From Ischnura elegans (Eukaryota > Arthropoda > Insecta > Odonata > Coenagrionidae), in NCBI RefSeq assembly GCF_921293095.1, contig NC_060248.1, forward strand, positions 16,634,744 through 16,698,743: a stretch of DNA of 64,000 nucleotides. Direction: 5' to 3'. Of this stretch, positions 1 to 11,369 are shown one piece after another (within the stretch, counting starts at the first letter, position 1; each line of letters opens with the position of its first letter). Below the pieces are notes generated by a model, which did no database searches, was not told where the DNA came from, and saw nothing but the letters and a program-made list of their open reading frames with translations. The position numbers and the translations under genes were made by a program.

Positions 1-530
1 ATTACTGTGGACATGCACTAAGTTTGCTCTTCATTTATCACTGTATCATTATGTTCCACAACATCTCGCCGAACACCGTTGAATACATCTGATGCGGAAT
101 ATCTCCGAGATTTCGAAGTAAAAGCGTCAAAACAGCTTTTGAGTTAACCGCACGATCGCGTTTATTCTCCAATGTAAGAAAACGCGGCAGCAATCATGCC
201 GATATTTTTTTCACGCCCAAATTTTCGTGCAAAATTAAAGGAATTGCGCATTGTGATATGCCTGTGACCTTACTTATATCGCACACTTTGATTCGTCTAC
301 CACTTAAAACCATATCGTGGATTTTGTCAATCATTTGTGGGGGTTGACATTTCCGCAGAGCGTCCGGGACAGTATTCATTTTTTTGGATATACGGCCACG
401 TTTTAACTCACTTACTCAATTGTAAATATTTTCAAACACAGGAACAGATCTTCTGTAAGCTTCATTCAAGTTAGCTTTGGTATCTTTCGGCGTTAACCCT
501 TTCAAAAACAAGTGTTGGTCACAGCACATA
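1..530 (-). pseudogene. mariner transposase N-terminal half, degenerate
   Basis: Minus-strand translation gives the two helix-turn-helix regions of a mariner transposase. A first block has LFLKGLTPKDTKANLNEAYR, then VSELKRGRISKK, then MIDKIHDMVLSGRRIKV, then ILHENLGVKKISA, followed by a part resembling the region before the first catalytic Asp. Mariner transposases (about 345 aa) cut and paste at TA sites; the catalytic DD34D part would lie beyond the left edge. At least one stop lies between the YN and VSEL blocks, so it is not functional. The open stretch 194-379 is the best preserved piece. Family assignment rests on remembered motif order, not a search. Confidence 0.82.
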
Positions 531-722
531 ACTCAATTTATCAATTTTTATAAACAAATGAAAGTTATTCACTTCAATTGGCGACAACAGTGAAACTATG
601 GGATGGATACGGTTGAAAATTTAACAGCCAAATAGTCACTAGTGCTACTTTCTGGTCAACATTAATTTAATACTAAGAGAGATATTTCTTCGAGATTTTA
701 AGGGCTTATTGAACGACCCTCG
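1..722 (-). mobile_element. mariner-family DNA transposon, 5' part, cut by the window edge
   Basis: Read on the minus strand, the element begins at 722 with the terminal motif CGAGGGTCGTTCAATAAG, preceded by a TA dinucleotide at 723-724. This is the usual form of an insect mariner inverted repeat with its TA target. The transposase relic follows, from about 530 to the window start. The other inverted repeat lies outside the window, so full length is unknown. The element is inactive, with an in-frame stop and diverged residues. Confidence 0.82.
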
Positions 723-724
723 TA

Positions 725-1227
725 TTACTAATTTCCTCTGAATAACCCAGTTTCTCATGTTATCCCGATTAAAATCAGTCACCTGCTCATTTAAATATCC
801 TTTGTCTATTGGGTGAGTGAACCACAGACTATACTTAATTCGTATGATATGCTCATTGTTCTTAAATAGTTTTCTCTATACTGATGTTATCAGCATAGTC
901 TGGCAATTACGGAACACTAGGAAATGCTAAAAACATTTTAAACTTGTGGAAACCAGAATATACACGAAAGAAGGCTTAAATGGTACTAATATTATAGGTT
1001 CAGCATAAATGTTTAGATCAGAATGAAATACTTAGGAGGATAATTAAAAAAGTATGAATATTTCTAGAATTTGTGAAGTGCTTTAAAAATTTTAAGGTAA
1101 ATGTAGTAAAATACAGTTTGAAACTAATTAATTTTTCTACAACCTTTCTTACCGTGGAGTGTTGGCATCTTAGAAATTGGAGAACCAAATAATTCTTACT
1201 AAGCTAAATTTCTTGCGAAAATTTCAG
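725..1227. other. no gene seen
   Basis: AT-rich unique-looking sequence between the mariner end and the exon-like segment. No coding signature, RNA gene or repeat ends recognised. Confidence 0.5.
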
Positions 1228-1499
1228 GTCTCCCTCAGGAAGCATACAGTTTAATAATTGCCATTATTGGACTTATCATTACGGTGATATCGAATATAAC
1301 CCCCATGTTTCACAAGCGATGGGAGGAGGTTTCACAAAACGATATATTTTCTCAACAGGGGACGAGTCTGCCGAGAAAAACAAGTAATAAAAACGAAATA
1401 ATGAAATATAAATACTTGGTATCGTCTAATTACGAATTCAGTTTATCTACGTTGAATAAAAACTTTTGGGCTATGTCGCTGCGTCATATTCTTGGATGA
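1228..1499 (+). CDS. possible terminal exon of a membrane protein, tail altered by a foldback insertion
   Basis: A good 3' splice site (ATTTCAG before 1228) opens an 89-codon reading frame, first codon split with two bases here, ending at TGA 1497-1499. It encodes one hydrophobic segment, SLIIAIIGLIITVISNI, followed by a polar tail beginning TPMFHKRWEE. That is what a last membrane helix and cytoplasmic tail would look like. The final residues and the stop come from the foldback element starting at 1451, so the original C terminus may have been longer or the tail is recent. I do not recognise the family and found no upstream exon in the window. It could be chance, but an acceptor, an open frame and helix-plus-tail make an exon reasonable. 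Confidence 0.35.
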
Positions 1500-1573
1500 C
1501 CCCAACCGACCGATTGATGCTGGTCGCTTTCTCACATTGATGCGGCGACATAACCCAAAAGTTTTTATTCAAC
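1451..1573. mobile_element. small foldback MITE with 29-bp arms
   Basis: The left arm starts GTTGAATAAAAACTTTTGGG and continues to about 1480. The right arm at about 1545-1573 is its near-perfect reverse complement, ending CCAAAAGTTTTTATTCAAC. The roughly 65-base loop has no coding content. Both ends can pair, so transcription would give a hairpin. No clear target duplication was found. Confidence 0.65.
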
Positions 1574-2009
1574 ATGACGAGTACCCGCGAAAGTTTTAAC
1601 GAAGAATCAGTATATCTAATCTTAAATTTTATTGGTGATCACTAGGATTGATTTTCGTCGTTGTGCCACAAGATTACCACTAGCACGGAAGTACGAACTC
1701 TTTTTAGTGTAAAATCAACTCTTGAAAAATGAAGTGTATTACTTTGCGTGATGTTTCTATCTGTAAGCATAATATGTGCTTGCTATATAGTTGTATAATA
1801 TGTACTGGAAATGGAAGTGAACAAAACCGATGCAAAGCCTTGATTTTGAAATGCATGGGCCACTTCATTTCTCAATAGCAACGGATTATTTTATGGTATA
1901 ACTGTAGCAAGCAGGGGTGTCCAGAAAAGGGAAAGAGAATTATTTGAGGGGAAAGTACCAAGAAGGGTATGCGAGGGAGGTGCTTAATCAGAATTTGTGG
2001 GGGAGGGGG

Positions 2010-2720
2010 CGTTCACCATCGTCCTTGGGGGATCAGAACCCCTGTTGGTCGCACCGCAATCCGTCCGACCTCTTTAGTCGAATTATCTCGTTTAGGACGG
2101 CGATTACAGCCCACAGTTTCGATCGAGCAAATGTCCGCACCGCCATACCAAGCACGTGGTTTCGCGATGAGCTCACTGACACTCCGCTTCCCGGTCGAGG
2201 AGAGCAAAACGAGGCGGCACAGCACGCGTAATATCGGCGGTGGCGCGTGCGTAACCGCGCAGATGTGACATCACGTCGCTTCCGCCGCGGGGCGCATGCG
2301 GGCGCACTCCTTCTTTCGCGGCAGAAGAATATCTTTAGCTGTGTGCGGTGCCACCATGCCTCACACAAGCGCATTTCTTCATCACCCGCCGAGCATTGTT
2401 CCACTTCGCCCGGCACGCTATGCTTTCCAAAAACAAATGACACACGCGACGTGATTAGCGGGGGAAGTGTGCCGAACGTGTGTGCACGACGCCGATGCGA
2501 TTTGAGCCAAGGCCCTCGTATGGGGCCTGGGCGCAGACGAAAAGGACAAGACCCCCTCGGGGCTCGAGGGATCGACAGTGAAAAGCACCAAAAAAAGAGA
2601 GAGTTATTACCACAGGCATGAAAATAGAGAATGAAAAAAATTCATCGCCGCTAATCAAGCCTCGAATTTAGCCGCGGAAAAGCGTCAAAAAGCTCGTTCG
2701 GACTCACTCGCTCCAGTGAG
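2010..2720. promoter_or_regulatory. CpG-rich block, candidate promoter
   Basis: GC and CpG density rise sharply against the AT-rich surroundings. The block contains GCGCATGCGGGCGC, a close match to the vertebrate/insect NRF1-type palindrome, plus CACGTG and TGACATCACG elements. Several overlapping open frames exist on both strands, as expected from GC-rich non-coding DNA, and none looks like protein. It could be a promoter or unmethylated 5' region; the direction is undetermined. Another possibility is a GC-rich transposon fragment. Confidence 0.4.
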
Positions 2721-3020
2721 CAGAGCGGGTCTAATTTGGCTACGGCCTTGGAGGAATTTTCTCGAGTATCCTATACCAAAAGCTAGAAAATCAACCTATG
2801 GCGAACTTAGCGTCACTACGTAACAGCTCCAAAGAATATGTAATTCCGCCAAACATTCTCCAATGTCGATCAAAAATTGCTACCAATGATCGCCATTTCT
2901 CGCAGGTATATCTTCGATTATTGGATAAAGTTCAAAACTTAATCATAAATCCATTTCATGCGACGTCAATCTAGTTCGTTCCCTCAATTTCCATAGTTAA
3001 AACGAGAGATGAAATCGACA

Positions 3021-3690
3021 ATAGGGTGGTTTCCTTCATCAAAGAAAACGAAAAACATTGATTGCGATTCGTTACCCACCCTTAGTGTATTCATAATGTA
3101 CAAATTATTTGGTTTTAGAAATCCCAGTTTAGACGATTGTTAATGGTCAATTTTTAATTCATTTGAAAAATGCCATATGGACGGCCATGCGATGTCACTC
3201 CACGTCTACGTGACGTCACAGGGACCCAGACGCTAGACGAGTAGTCAGGAGTTTTAGATCGCCTGAGATTACCAATGCATGCACGAGGCACAGAGCTCCG
3301 GGAAACGTCTCTTTATAATCACCTATTAAAATTGGCTAAGGCCGGAAAATTTCCTTCGTTTGATAGGGTATAAATAATCCTTATTTAAGCCAAGCGCTAC
3401 CTGCTAGCAGGGTACTCTGCTACCTTCTAGCAGCCTGTATCGCAGCGGCGCACACATCCTCGCCCCAAGGTCACCTCACACGGCGGTGGCAGGAACCAGA
3501 ATGACGTCACACGGGATTTTCCCAGCATTCATACTTAGCCGTCGCGTTTTCGCGCTCTTTAAAATTTTCACTTTTCATTTAATCGCGAAAAATAGATATC
3601 GTCATTCAAAAATCTAAGAGCGTGATATACGTACTCCAGGAATAATAATCTTACGAATTAGGCAAAAAAAATAATGGGAAACCACCATAT
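3021..3690 (+). mobile_element. 660-bp TIR element, copy 1
   Basis: Bounded by ATAGGGTGGTTTCC at the left and GGAAACCACC near 3676-3685. It is largely collinear with the copy at 42,376 and inverted relative to the copy at 6,497. No long open frame, so it is non-autonomous. The interior includes the palindromic CRE-type octamer TGACGTCA and alternating TAGCAG repeats. The target-site duplication is not clear, so the superfamily is not assigned. Confidence 0.75.
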
Positions 3691-6496
3691 TTGACAGCCG
3701 AATCGGTCTTTTTCGTAAAATAAATTGTGGAAGTCACAAAATCTCTTCATTGCCATTTTATTGATTAATCTTTAAAAATGCATTCCATTCTGACAAAAAA
3801 ACGCATAACATCAGTCCTTAAGGATCATGAGCAAAATAAAATTTTGGCTTGTCTCTAGACTACTCTTTCAGTCAAGTAACTTCTGTAATTAAATTCGAAT
3901 CAAGTTTTTTACCATAAAAATATAGCTACGGTCAGTAAAATATTGAAGTACAAATATAAGGATTGAACAACCTATGTTCACTCTACTTTTATTTTGTAAT
4001 ATTAACCTCGATCGGTATCGACCATGACGACGACTCTCAACCAGCGATCAATCCGACTAAATGACGCAAATAATCTACCCCAGAAACACATAAATTGAAA
4101 TCTTGTTTTCTGGCAAACGAGAAAATGGAGCAATCTTCCGAAATTTTAATGAGTTATTCTCCCTAATACATTGATGGTGTAGGTGAGAAAGGAAGTTTTA
4201 ATACATTTTTTTAAAACAAGAAATCCATCTAAATCTCTCTTTCTCTCTCTCTATCGCTTAGCTTTTTCTCTCGGTACACTATTGGAAACGTTGTCCCTGG
4301 CAATATGTGCTGGGAATGTGAGGGTCTTGCACAATCCAAGTGTTTTATTGAAGTATTAATTATATTTCACCTTAAATTCCGGTAAGCAAGAGATACCTAT
4401 GTGGATGTGAGGTCGCGTGTCTTTCTCTTCATATTTCCCGTCATGCTCCGTCGGATCACGCATGCGGCTGATGACTCGTGTCAAAATCAATGGGACGGAT
4501 TTAGAAAGCTGCAGATGTCCGATTCTGATCACGCACCGAAAATAATGTGTGTTATTGGCAAGTGTCGAACATTGTGAACGGAATGGTAGGTTCTCACAGA
4601 GAATGCTTATGCGAGGTACGGAATCTAAAAGTTTTGTAGAGATATGATCATAACGAAGGGCCGTTGAGAGACTATTGGGGACGGGGGAATTCGCTTCCTT
4701 CCTCCCGCCCCTCTTCCTCTTTGAAAGATTCTAAAAATGTTTCCCCGATCCAAACTGCTCCCGAATATGAGTGATTTTGTCAATAAATAGGTACAAGGAA
4801 AGTTGCATTAAGATATCATAAGAGTTACTATAAATTTAAAAAATAAACTTGAAGAAGAAAATAGCAACAACGATAGGAATTACTTCAAGCTCTCAGCGGC
4901 AAGATATATGTTGTTGATCACTAAAAAATTTACTCATAAGATATACTACTATTTACACATAGCATATGATATAAGAGTTTCATCCTGTTACCCTACTCAT
5001 CCAGTTTTTCATGATTTAAGATTCACTCCTATGTGTGAATTAGATGGGCGATTTTGATGTACCTTCATTTAATTATCTTTTACTTTATAACATCTTATTA
5101 CGTCTCTAAACTTACGAAAAATGTTGATTGTTACTGAAATATATGTCAATATGACAAAAACTGATACTATAGTCGTCAGACCCTAAACATCATGATAAAA
5201 ATCGCATCCACCATATTGCTGCAAATTAACTGTTCAATTCTTGGCGGGATGACAGATCTATGTGCCAACATTTTAACGAGTGAAGGAACTAAGACAACAG
5301 GAACATATCCGCAGCTACAGAGTCACCATTCAGAAGAAAGCCTTCCTTATTTAATAGATATGAATAAAAGAAAAAGAAATGATAAAAAAATCCGCAAATA
5401 TTATTTTTCTCATGAAAAAGTGACCAACAGCGGGTCAAGAAACGCCAAGCCAAAAATCCTGGTTCATAATTCGATATACAGCGGCACGTCTAATACATGC
5501 GTCTAGAAATCCTTATTAATATCATTCCATAGATTAAATATTAAGCTACTTAGTAATATGTGCCAAAGTCATTTCTAAGAATACGATGGTAAATCTCTAA
5601 CTCATGATACGTTTACGGCAATGGTGAATTTATGACGCTATCGACGACGTAAAGATACTCTTTTAGGGCTGTTGTACACTGTTGAGGGGAAATAATTACT
5701 AATAAACCTTGCCTGCTTACCTGCTTACTAATAAAATCATTCGCTTTGCCTGCAGTCGGAACCGGAAGTAAACGTTCAATAATGCATATATTTCAATTCT
5801 TTGAAAAAAAAGGAAGGATGCTATATCTTAGGTTCTTCATCGACATTACTGTGACAGTTGAGCTACTTTTGAGGATCGAACGTAGGTACAAATGTGCAGA
5901 CATATATACCCAGACGCAAAATATTATATGTGCCTCATATTAATGTGGAGTATCACAAAATTAGCCTTCTAGAAAGCCTTTTCCGGTAACATATAGGTAC
6001 TTAGTAAACAATGCCAGCATGTTTTAGGAAGCCATGGGCCTAATTATGGATGAGTAGACACAAATTTTCAGTATGTCATATTTTTCCGTCGCTATTGTCT
6101 ATAATTCCTTTAAAAAATGGATTTATTTACCGTACTATATAACTTTCAGAGTCCTCCATTCTTTGAATTTGAATAGGAACTCTCTGCTAGATGTAACAAC
6201 CCGTAGATAAATTGTAAAAAATAGGTACATACACGCAGAATGGCGGCACAGGGTAAGTGTGTGTTACGATCTCTACGTCCGCTAGATAACATGAGAGAAC
6301 TAACGCACAAACTTGCATGAAGGGAAAACTGTCACACATTTTCAATCTAGTAAGAATTCCATGAAATTCGAGAAAAACTGGAAAATTAGGCACTAATCAA
6401 CAGAAGAAATTGACCCGCTCGTTATGAAATTATTTCTATAGAGTTCGAAAAATATGAATATACTTGACAACTTCATAAGGCACATCATGAGGCACA
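3691..6496. other. no gene supported; short CT microsatellite
   Basis: AT-rich sequence. A (TC)n-like tract lies at about 4,235-4,255. An open frame at 5,192-5,506 (104 codons) has no recognisable motif or biased composition and I treat it as chance. Confidence 0.5.
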
Positions 6497-7157
6497 ATAG
6501 GGTGGTTTCCTATTATTTTTTATTGCCTAAATCGAAAGATTATTACTCCTGGAGTACGTATTTCACGCTTTTAGATTTTTAAATGACGATACCTATTTTT
6601 CGCGATTAAATGAAAAGTGACAATTTTCAAGCGCGCGAAAACGCGACGCGTAAGTTTGAATGCCGGGAAATCTCTCCGTGTGACGTATTTCTGGTTCCCG
6701 CTGCCGCCCTGTGAAGTGACCTTGAGGCGAGGCTTAGCGCTGGTACGACGCAGGTTGCTAGCGGGTAGCAGAGTACCCTGCTGGCTGGTAGCGCTTGGCT
6801 TAAATAAGGATTATTAATACCTTATCAAATGAAGAAAACTTTCCGACCTTAGCCAGTTTTAATAAGTGATTATTAAGACATGTTTCCCTGAGCTCTGCGC
6901 CTCATGCATGCATTGGTAACCTCAGACAATGTATAACTCCTATCTTCTCGTATAGAAACTAGGTCCCTGTGACGTCACGTGGAGTGGCATCGCATGGGCA
7001 CCAATCTTTTCAAATGAGGATAAAAATGGACCATTGCTATTCGTCTAAACCGGTATTTCTAAAACGAAATAATTTGTATATTATGAATACAGTAATGGTG
7101 GGTAACGAATCGCAATCAATGCCTTTCGTTTTCTTTGATGAAGGAAACTACCCTATT
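6497..7157 (-). mobile_element. 660-bp TIR element, copy 2 (inverted)
   Basis: Starts ATAGGGTGGTTTCC and ends GGAAACTACCCTAT. The right end carries the GAAAACGAAAGG-type subterminal sequence that copies 1 and 3 have at the left, so the copy is inverted. TGACGTCA is present. No coding capacity. Confidence 0.75.
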
Positions 7158-7334
7158 ATCCAATGAAAACAATCTGTTGCTGAAAAGTTAACGGTAAGAG
7201 AGGTAGGAGGTAAGATGTGTAGAGTAGGTGATGAAAGACGTATTACAAATAGTTACGGGATTAGCTGAAAGGATAATGAAGTGGAGGACAACGTCAAAGC
7301 AATCCTCATATTGCTTACTGTTGATCATGATTAT

Positions 7335-7812
7335 AGATACGTGAAAATCGCACTTTCATTTTTATTTTATCGCACTTTCAATAACAGTTTATCGCATTTT
7401 TTAGCGTCTATTTTTTATTTTCATAATGAGGTAGATGACGATAAAATGTAGTGAAGCACAGTTATATGACAAAATACAGAACATTTTAAATAATTATGTT
7501 GTAGAACAATAATAGATTAAGGAATAAGGCATGTAGTGGCGGAGGTGTAGCTTGCCCGCGCACACTTGTAGTTCGCGGCCACGTAGAGTCCCAGCCAACG
7601 TTAGCAGCTGGCCAGTCGCTCACATGCTTTAAGCGGTGAGTGTCGGCGGAGCATTTAAACTGCGCTCGGCACAAAATGTACGAATTTTGCCGTCGAAAAG
7701 GCAAATTTGCGTAAAAATATCATTAAAGTCCAGTCATCGCATCTATGTCGCATTTATTTGCGCACATCGCAACTATATCGCATTTATTGCATTTGCGATT
7801 TTCACGCATGAT
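7335..7812. mobile_element. possible MITE with ATCGCA-rich subterminal repeats
   Basis: CGTGAAAATCGCA at about 7,340 is matched in reverse complement by TGCGATTTTCACG at about 7,793. Inside each end the hexamer ATCGCA and TCGCATTT variants recur several times (7,341-7,405 and 7,735-7,800). Repeated hexamers inside both ends are typical of transposase-binding subterminal repeats, for example in hAT elements. No 8-bp target duplication was confirmed. Confidence 0.35.
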
Positions 7813-9512
7813 AAATTATACCAGAGAGGAGTAGAGAGGGCCTGCGCTAAAGGGGAAAAAAGATATACATTTGTTATTGTGAATTGCTGTCGAGAGAGGA
7901 CAGTGACGTGCTTCCGCACGGGCAAGCCGACCTTGGGCACGGCTCCTCAGCAAAGTGCACCATCACCAAGGTGATAGTTTCTATTCTCCTTTATCACCTT
8001 GCACCATCCCCTCTTTCCCCTCCAGGAACTGTTTGATGGGGAGAGGGAAGACAATTGTCGCCTAGGTCAGAGGGAAGGCGAAAGTCTACTCTTACTGTTT
8101 GCGAGGGAGAGAGAAGAGCTGGGACAAAAGGGGGCGGGGTACAATAGGAGGGATTTCTTTCTCGCCTGGCAAGCTGCGTCTTCCACGAATCTTTCCCTCT
8201 ACACTTTGCTTGGCTTTTCCTGTTACTACAGAAAACAATTTTACAACATACAACTGTGTTCATGTAAGTGTTGAAACGGTCTCATACACTTCAAATAATG
8301 TGGTTGAAAAGCAAGGCAGAAGAGAGAGAGAGAGATATAATTCTCAGGAAAGCCCCGAGATCCCCAAATTGATGATTGTAAGTGAAAAATGAAGCATCCG
8401 CCATAGTTGAAAACTCAAAATTATGTAATCTACCTGTAAATTAAATCATCGCTTTTGCAAAAAATTATCCATCCGTCCGAAAGAACAGATTCTTAAATTC
8501 TGAATGCTTTACCGTTCTGGGTCATAGTCCTTTAGGGAATTTTGTTCTTTATTCATAAACTAAATGAATAGGCTATCAGTGAGACAACGTCAGGTAAGTA
8601 TCCACTCGACCTCCAGGGATTTTGATGAAATTTTGAGAGGAGATATGCACGAATATCGAATGGGCGTTTTGAGGGTTTTTATATTCTGCATTGCGAGACT
8701 CAAAAATTCCTTTGACGAAGTTCTGCAGCCTTTTGTTCGGAGATTCTTATTTCGGGAATAAAGAGCATAAAAAAGGAAATGTTTGCGCACAACAACATGC
8801 AAAAGAATTACATAAAATAATTCACCATCTCAATCTATTTGATTAACTCAAAAATTCTCCTGCGAACAGGTGTTTTTGATGAACGCCGAAAATAAGGTAT
8901 TATCGGGCCAATTCTAAATTAAACAACCCCTTAGACGCTCCTACAAAATGTTTTTCCATTGGTGGAAGTTTTTTAATTTATGAAAAAATTTCACCAATTT
9001 TCAAATATAGGGAAATAAGTCCCTAACAATGGAGGAGAATGAGGGCTTTACCTAGGGAAAATTATTGATAAATGCCATTTCAGCCACTCAGAGGAAGTAT
9101 CTCCGGAAAGGCTCGTCGACAGGTCGTTTGCAGTTAGAAATTTGAACTTTATGTTGCACACTTGAAACAAATCCTGTACTGATGTTGAAAGTCAGTATTG
9201 TAATGAATAATTTGTTATCTAAGTCAAAAAAATAAGTTTTGGCAAGTTACATTCTTTGCGAAAAGCAATGAATATCTAAGATACATAACATCAAATATTT
9301 TGCAGTGAATTCCCTCTTCCTCTCTCAAGTCTAATGCATCTCCTATTCGAAAAATAACAACAAATATTACTGCTCTTGAGACTCCTAAAAAGAGAAAGCT
9401 GAAAGCTCGCATAAAAAATTATAAAAAGTTATAGCTAGACAACGCTCATCTATTTCACGGTTAAGGAGAGCCAACAGGGCAATGAAAACCATGAAGTTGA
9501 AAACTTAATTGC
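7813..9512. other. no gene supported
   Basis: Several overlapping open frames of 65-97 codons occur on both strands around 8,000-8,800. None shows a recognised motif, and they shadow one another. A short (AG)n tract is at about 8,320-8,335. Confidence 0.5.
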
Positions 9513-10376
9513 ATATCTGATGTGCCTCATCTAGTCAAATCTTTAAGAAATGATACACATGCTAGTGACTTTGTAGCGGTTGGAAAAATAATTTCCTTCC
9601 AAAATATCCGTAGTGTTTATGGGAGCGAAACTTCGAGCTCAACCTCAAGAGCGTTGTGAAAATTAACAACGGCTCATTTATGGCCAAATGCCTTCCAGAA
9701 GATGTCAGTAAAGGTGGCTACTAAAGTATACAGTTTTTCCGTCGCCGCCGCAATCCGTGCGAGTTGCTGCATGGGATGGCTGACACTATATCATCCGCTA
9801 TCTCTACTGTGGACTTCATTGAGCAGATAAACAATATTTTTGATTTGCTTAACTGTAAAGTCCACCTTTGTGATAGTAACATTATTACATTAGAAGGGAA
9901 GGATAATGAGTGGTATCGCAAAAGCAGACGGAGGACGACCTCCATTTTTCAACGGCTTTCAATCGTCGATTAGGTCCATTATGACACTTTTAAATTCCAG
10001 AGAAGAGGGGGTTGCGACAGCAAAACTAAATCAAGACCCCCTGGTATACTTTTTCTCCGTGATGAGGTAGAAGGGAGGATTTAATCGCTATCCCACAGTA
10101 AAGGGATATAGAACAAGCTTCAGGCAAATTTCAGTTCTAACTTTGCTGAAAACTCCTAGATCCATAGGCTATTACGTGGATGATGGCTACATGCTGGACA
10201 TTCAAAATGAAAAATGGATTGTATCCACGGAGCCATGCCCTTTAACTTTGCGTACGAATATCGGAGAAGGTGAAGAAGAGACCTCCACAAACTCCTCCGA
10301 GGAACAGGTTGACGTCAACTCTGATGTCAGAACGAATGTGGTCACCCTCAGGATTGCTCCAACGAATATTTCTTAG
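9513..10376 (+). pseudogene. P-element/THAP9-type transposase relic
   Basis: Collinear blocks of the P-superfamily transposase catalytic and C-terminal region are readable across frames. In order: ISDVPHLVKSLRND, then VGKIISFQNIRSVYG, then QKMSVKVATKVYS, then after a frameshift near 9,780 STVDFIEQINNIFDLLN, then GFQSSIRSIMTLLNSREEG, then LNQDPLVYFFSVMR with a stop, then GGFNRYPT. These match the DVPHL, GKIISF, F-D-LN and LNQDPLENFF blocks of THAP9-like proteins, which in active form excise and integrate P-type elements. No THAP zinc finger is seen upstream. The open frame 10,143-10,376 is the last readable part. Premature stops and a frameshift show it is dead. Confidence 0.8.
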
Positions 10377-10497
10377 GGTACTTGGTTAAAAGACTGGTAG
10401 AAAGATTTTCTTGCCCCAAGTGTGAGGAAATATTTTTAGGTAAGGAGGACCTGAGCAATAAGTCTTATCTCCTAATCTCATATGAGTGGGTGAGAAG

Positions 10498-10762
10498 CAG
10501 TGGCGTAGCCAGGAATTCCGTTGGGGGGGTCCAAAACTAGGGGGAACATTTTTGAAAAACAGGATACCAAGTAATGGGTTTTGAACTAATTTTAACACTC
10601 TTTATAATAGAAAAAGCTATATTTAATATATAAAGTTAAAGAAATATTTTGTAATTTCATGATTTTTCAATATTTTGTTTTCATTTACGAAGGATAATAA
10701 TTGTATTTATATTTTGGGGGGGGGGGGGGTTCCGGACCCTCCCACCCTTAGCTACGCCACTG
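10498..10762. mobile_element. hAT-type MITE with perfect 8-bp TSD
   Basis: Starts CAGTGGCGTAGCC and ends GCTACGCCACTG. Flanked on both sides by GTGAGAAG (10,490-10,497 and 10,763-10,770), an exact 8-bp duplication as produced by hAT transposases. 265 bp, no coding. Contains a run of 14 G. Confidence 0.93.
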
Positions 10763-11187
10763 GTGAGAAGCCAAGGGGTACAAGTGACTTATTTTTTCTA
10801 CTCAGAGTTACGTACAGAAATTAGGTGTAGAAAACAAACGAGATGAATTAAATGTTTGTTATAGCGCATTTAATTTTCCACTCGATGTCAGCACAGAAAT
10901 GAGACTAACTCCTCTCCCTTGGCAACCAATTCTTGTGTATTTATTCTAACAATTAACTCTATCTTACTCTGTTGAGAAAAAATCACTTTTACCCTTTGGC
11001 TTTTCAACCCCTCATATAAGACCTTTCCTGGTCTGAAGAATACATTCTGCAGAATTTTCCGGTCTCCATTAGCCATTTAGTGACTTTTTTGTCTTTGCTA
11101 AAGCTGCCTTGAAAGTTTTCAAAAGCCATTTCCAAAATATCTTACACAAACAAAATATAAAAAAAACTATAATGACTAAGTTAAAAA

Positions 11188-11369
11188 GAAATTTGAAAGG
11201 AAAACGAGTGGGCCTTACCGACGAGAGCATTCCACTTGAATGCATATTGCATCTATTCTATGTACTTGATTTTATTTTGAAATTTGAAAGGAAAACGAGT
11301 GGGCCTTACCGACGAGAGCATTCCACTTGAATGCATATTGCATCTATTCTATGTACTTGATTTTATTTT
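11188..11369. repeat. 91-bp perfect tandem duplication
   Basis: The segment 11,188-11,278 is repeated at 11,279-11,369, starting GAAATTTGAAAGG in both and essentially identical throughout. The lack of divergence argues for a recent local duplication. Confidence 0.9.

Noticed and set aside
2033-2621. Overlapping open frames of 99-136 codons on both strands
   Set aside because: GC-rich DNA lacks stops by chance; frames overlap on both strands and no motif is visible.
5192-5506. 104-codon plus-strand open frame
   Set aside because: No motif, no splice or promoter context, ordinary AT-rich composition.
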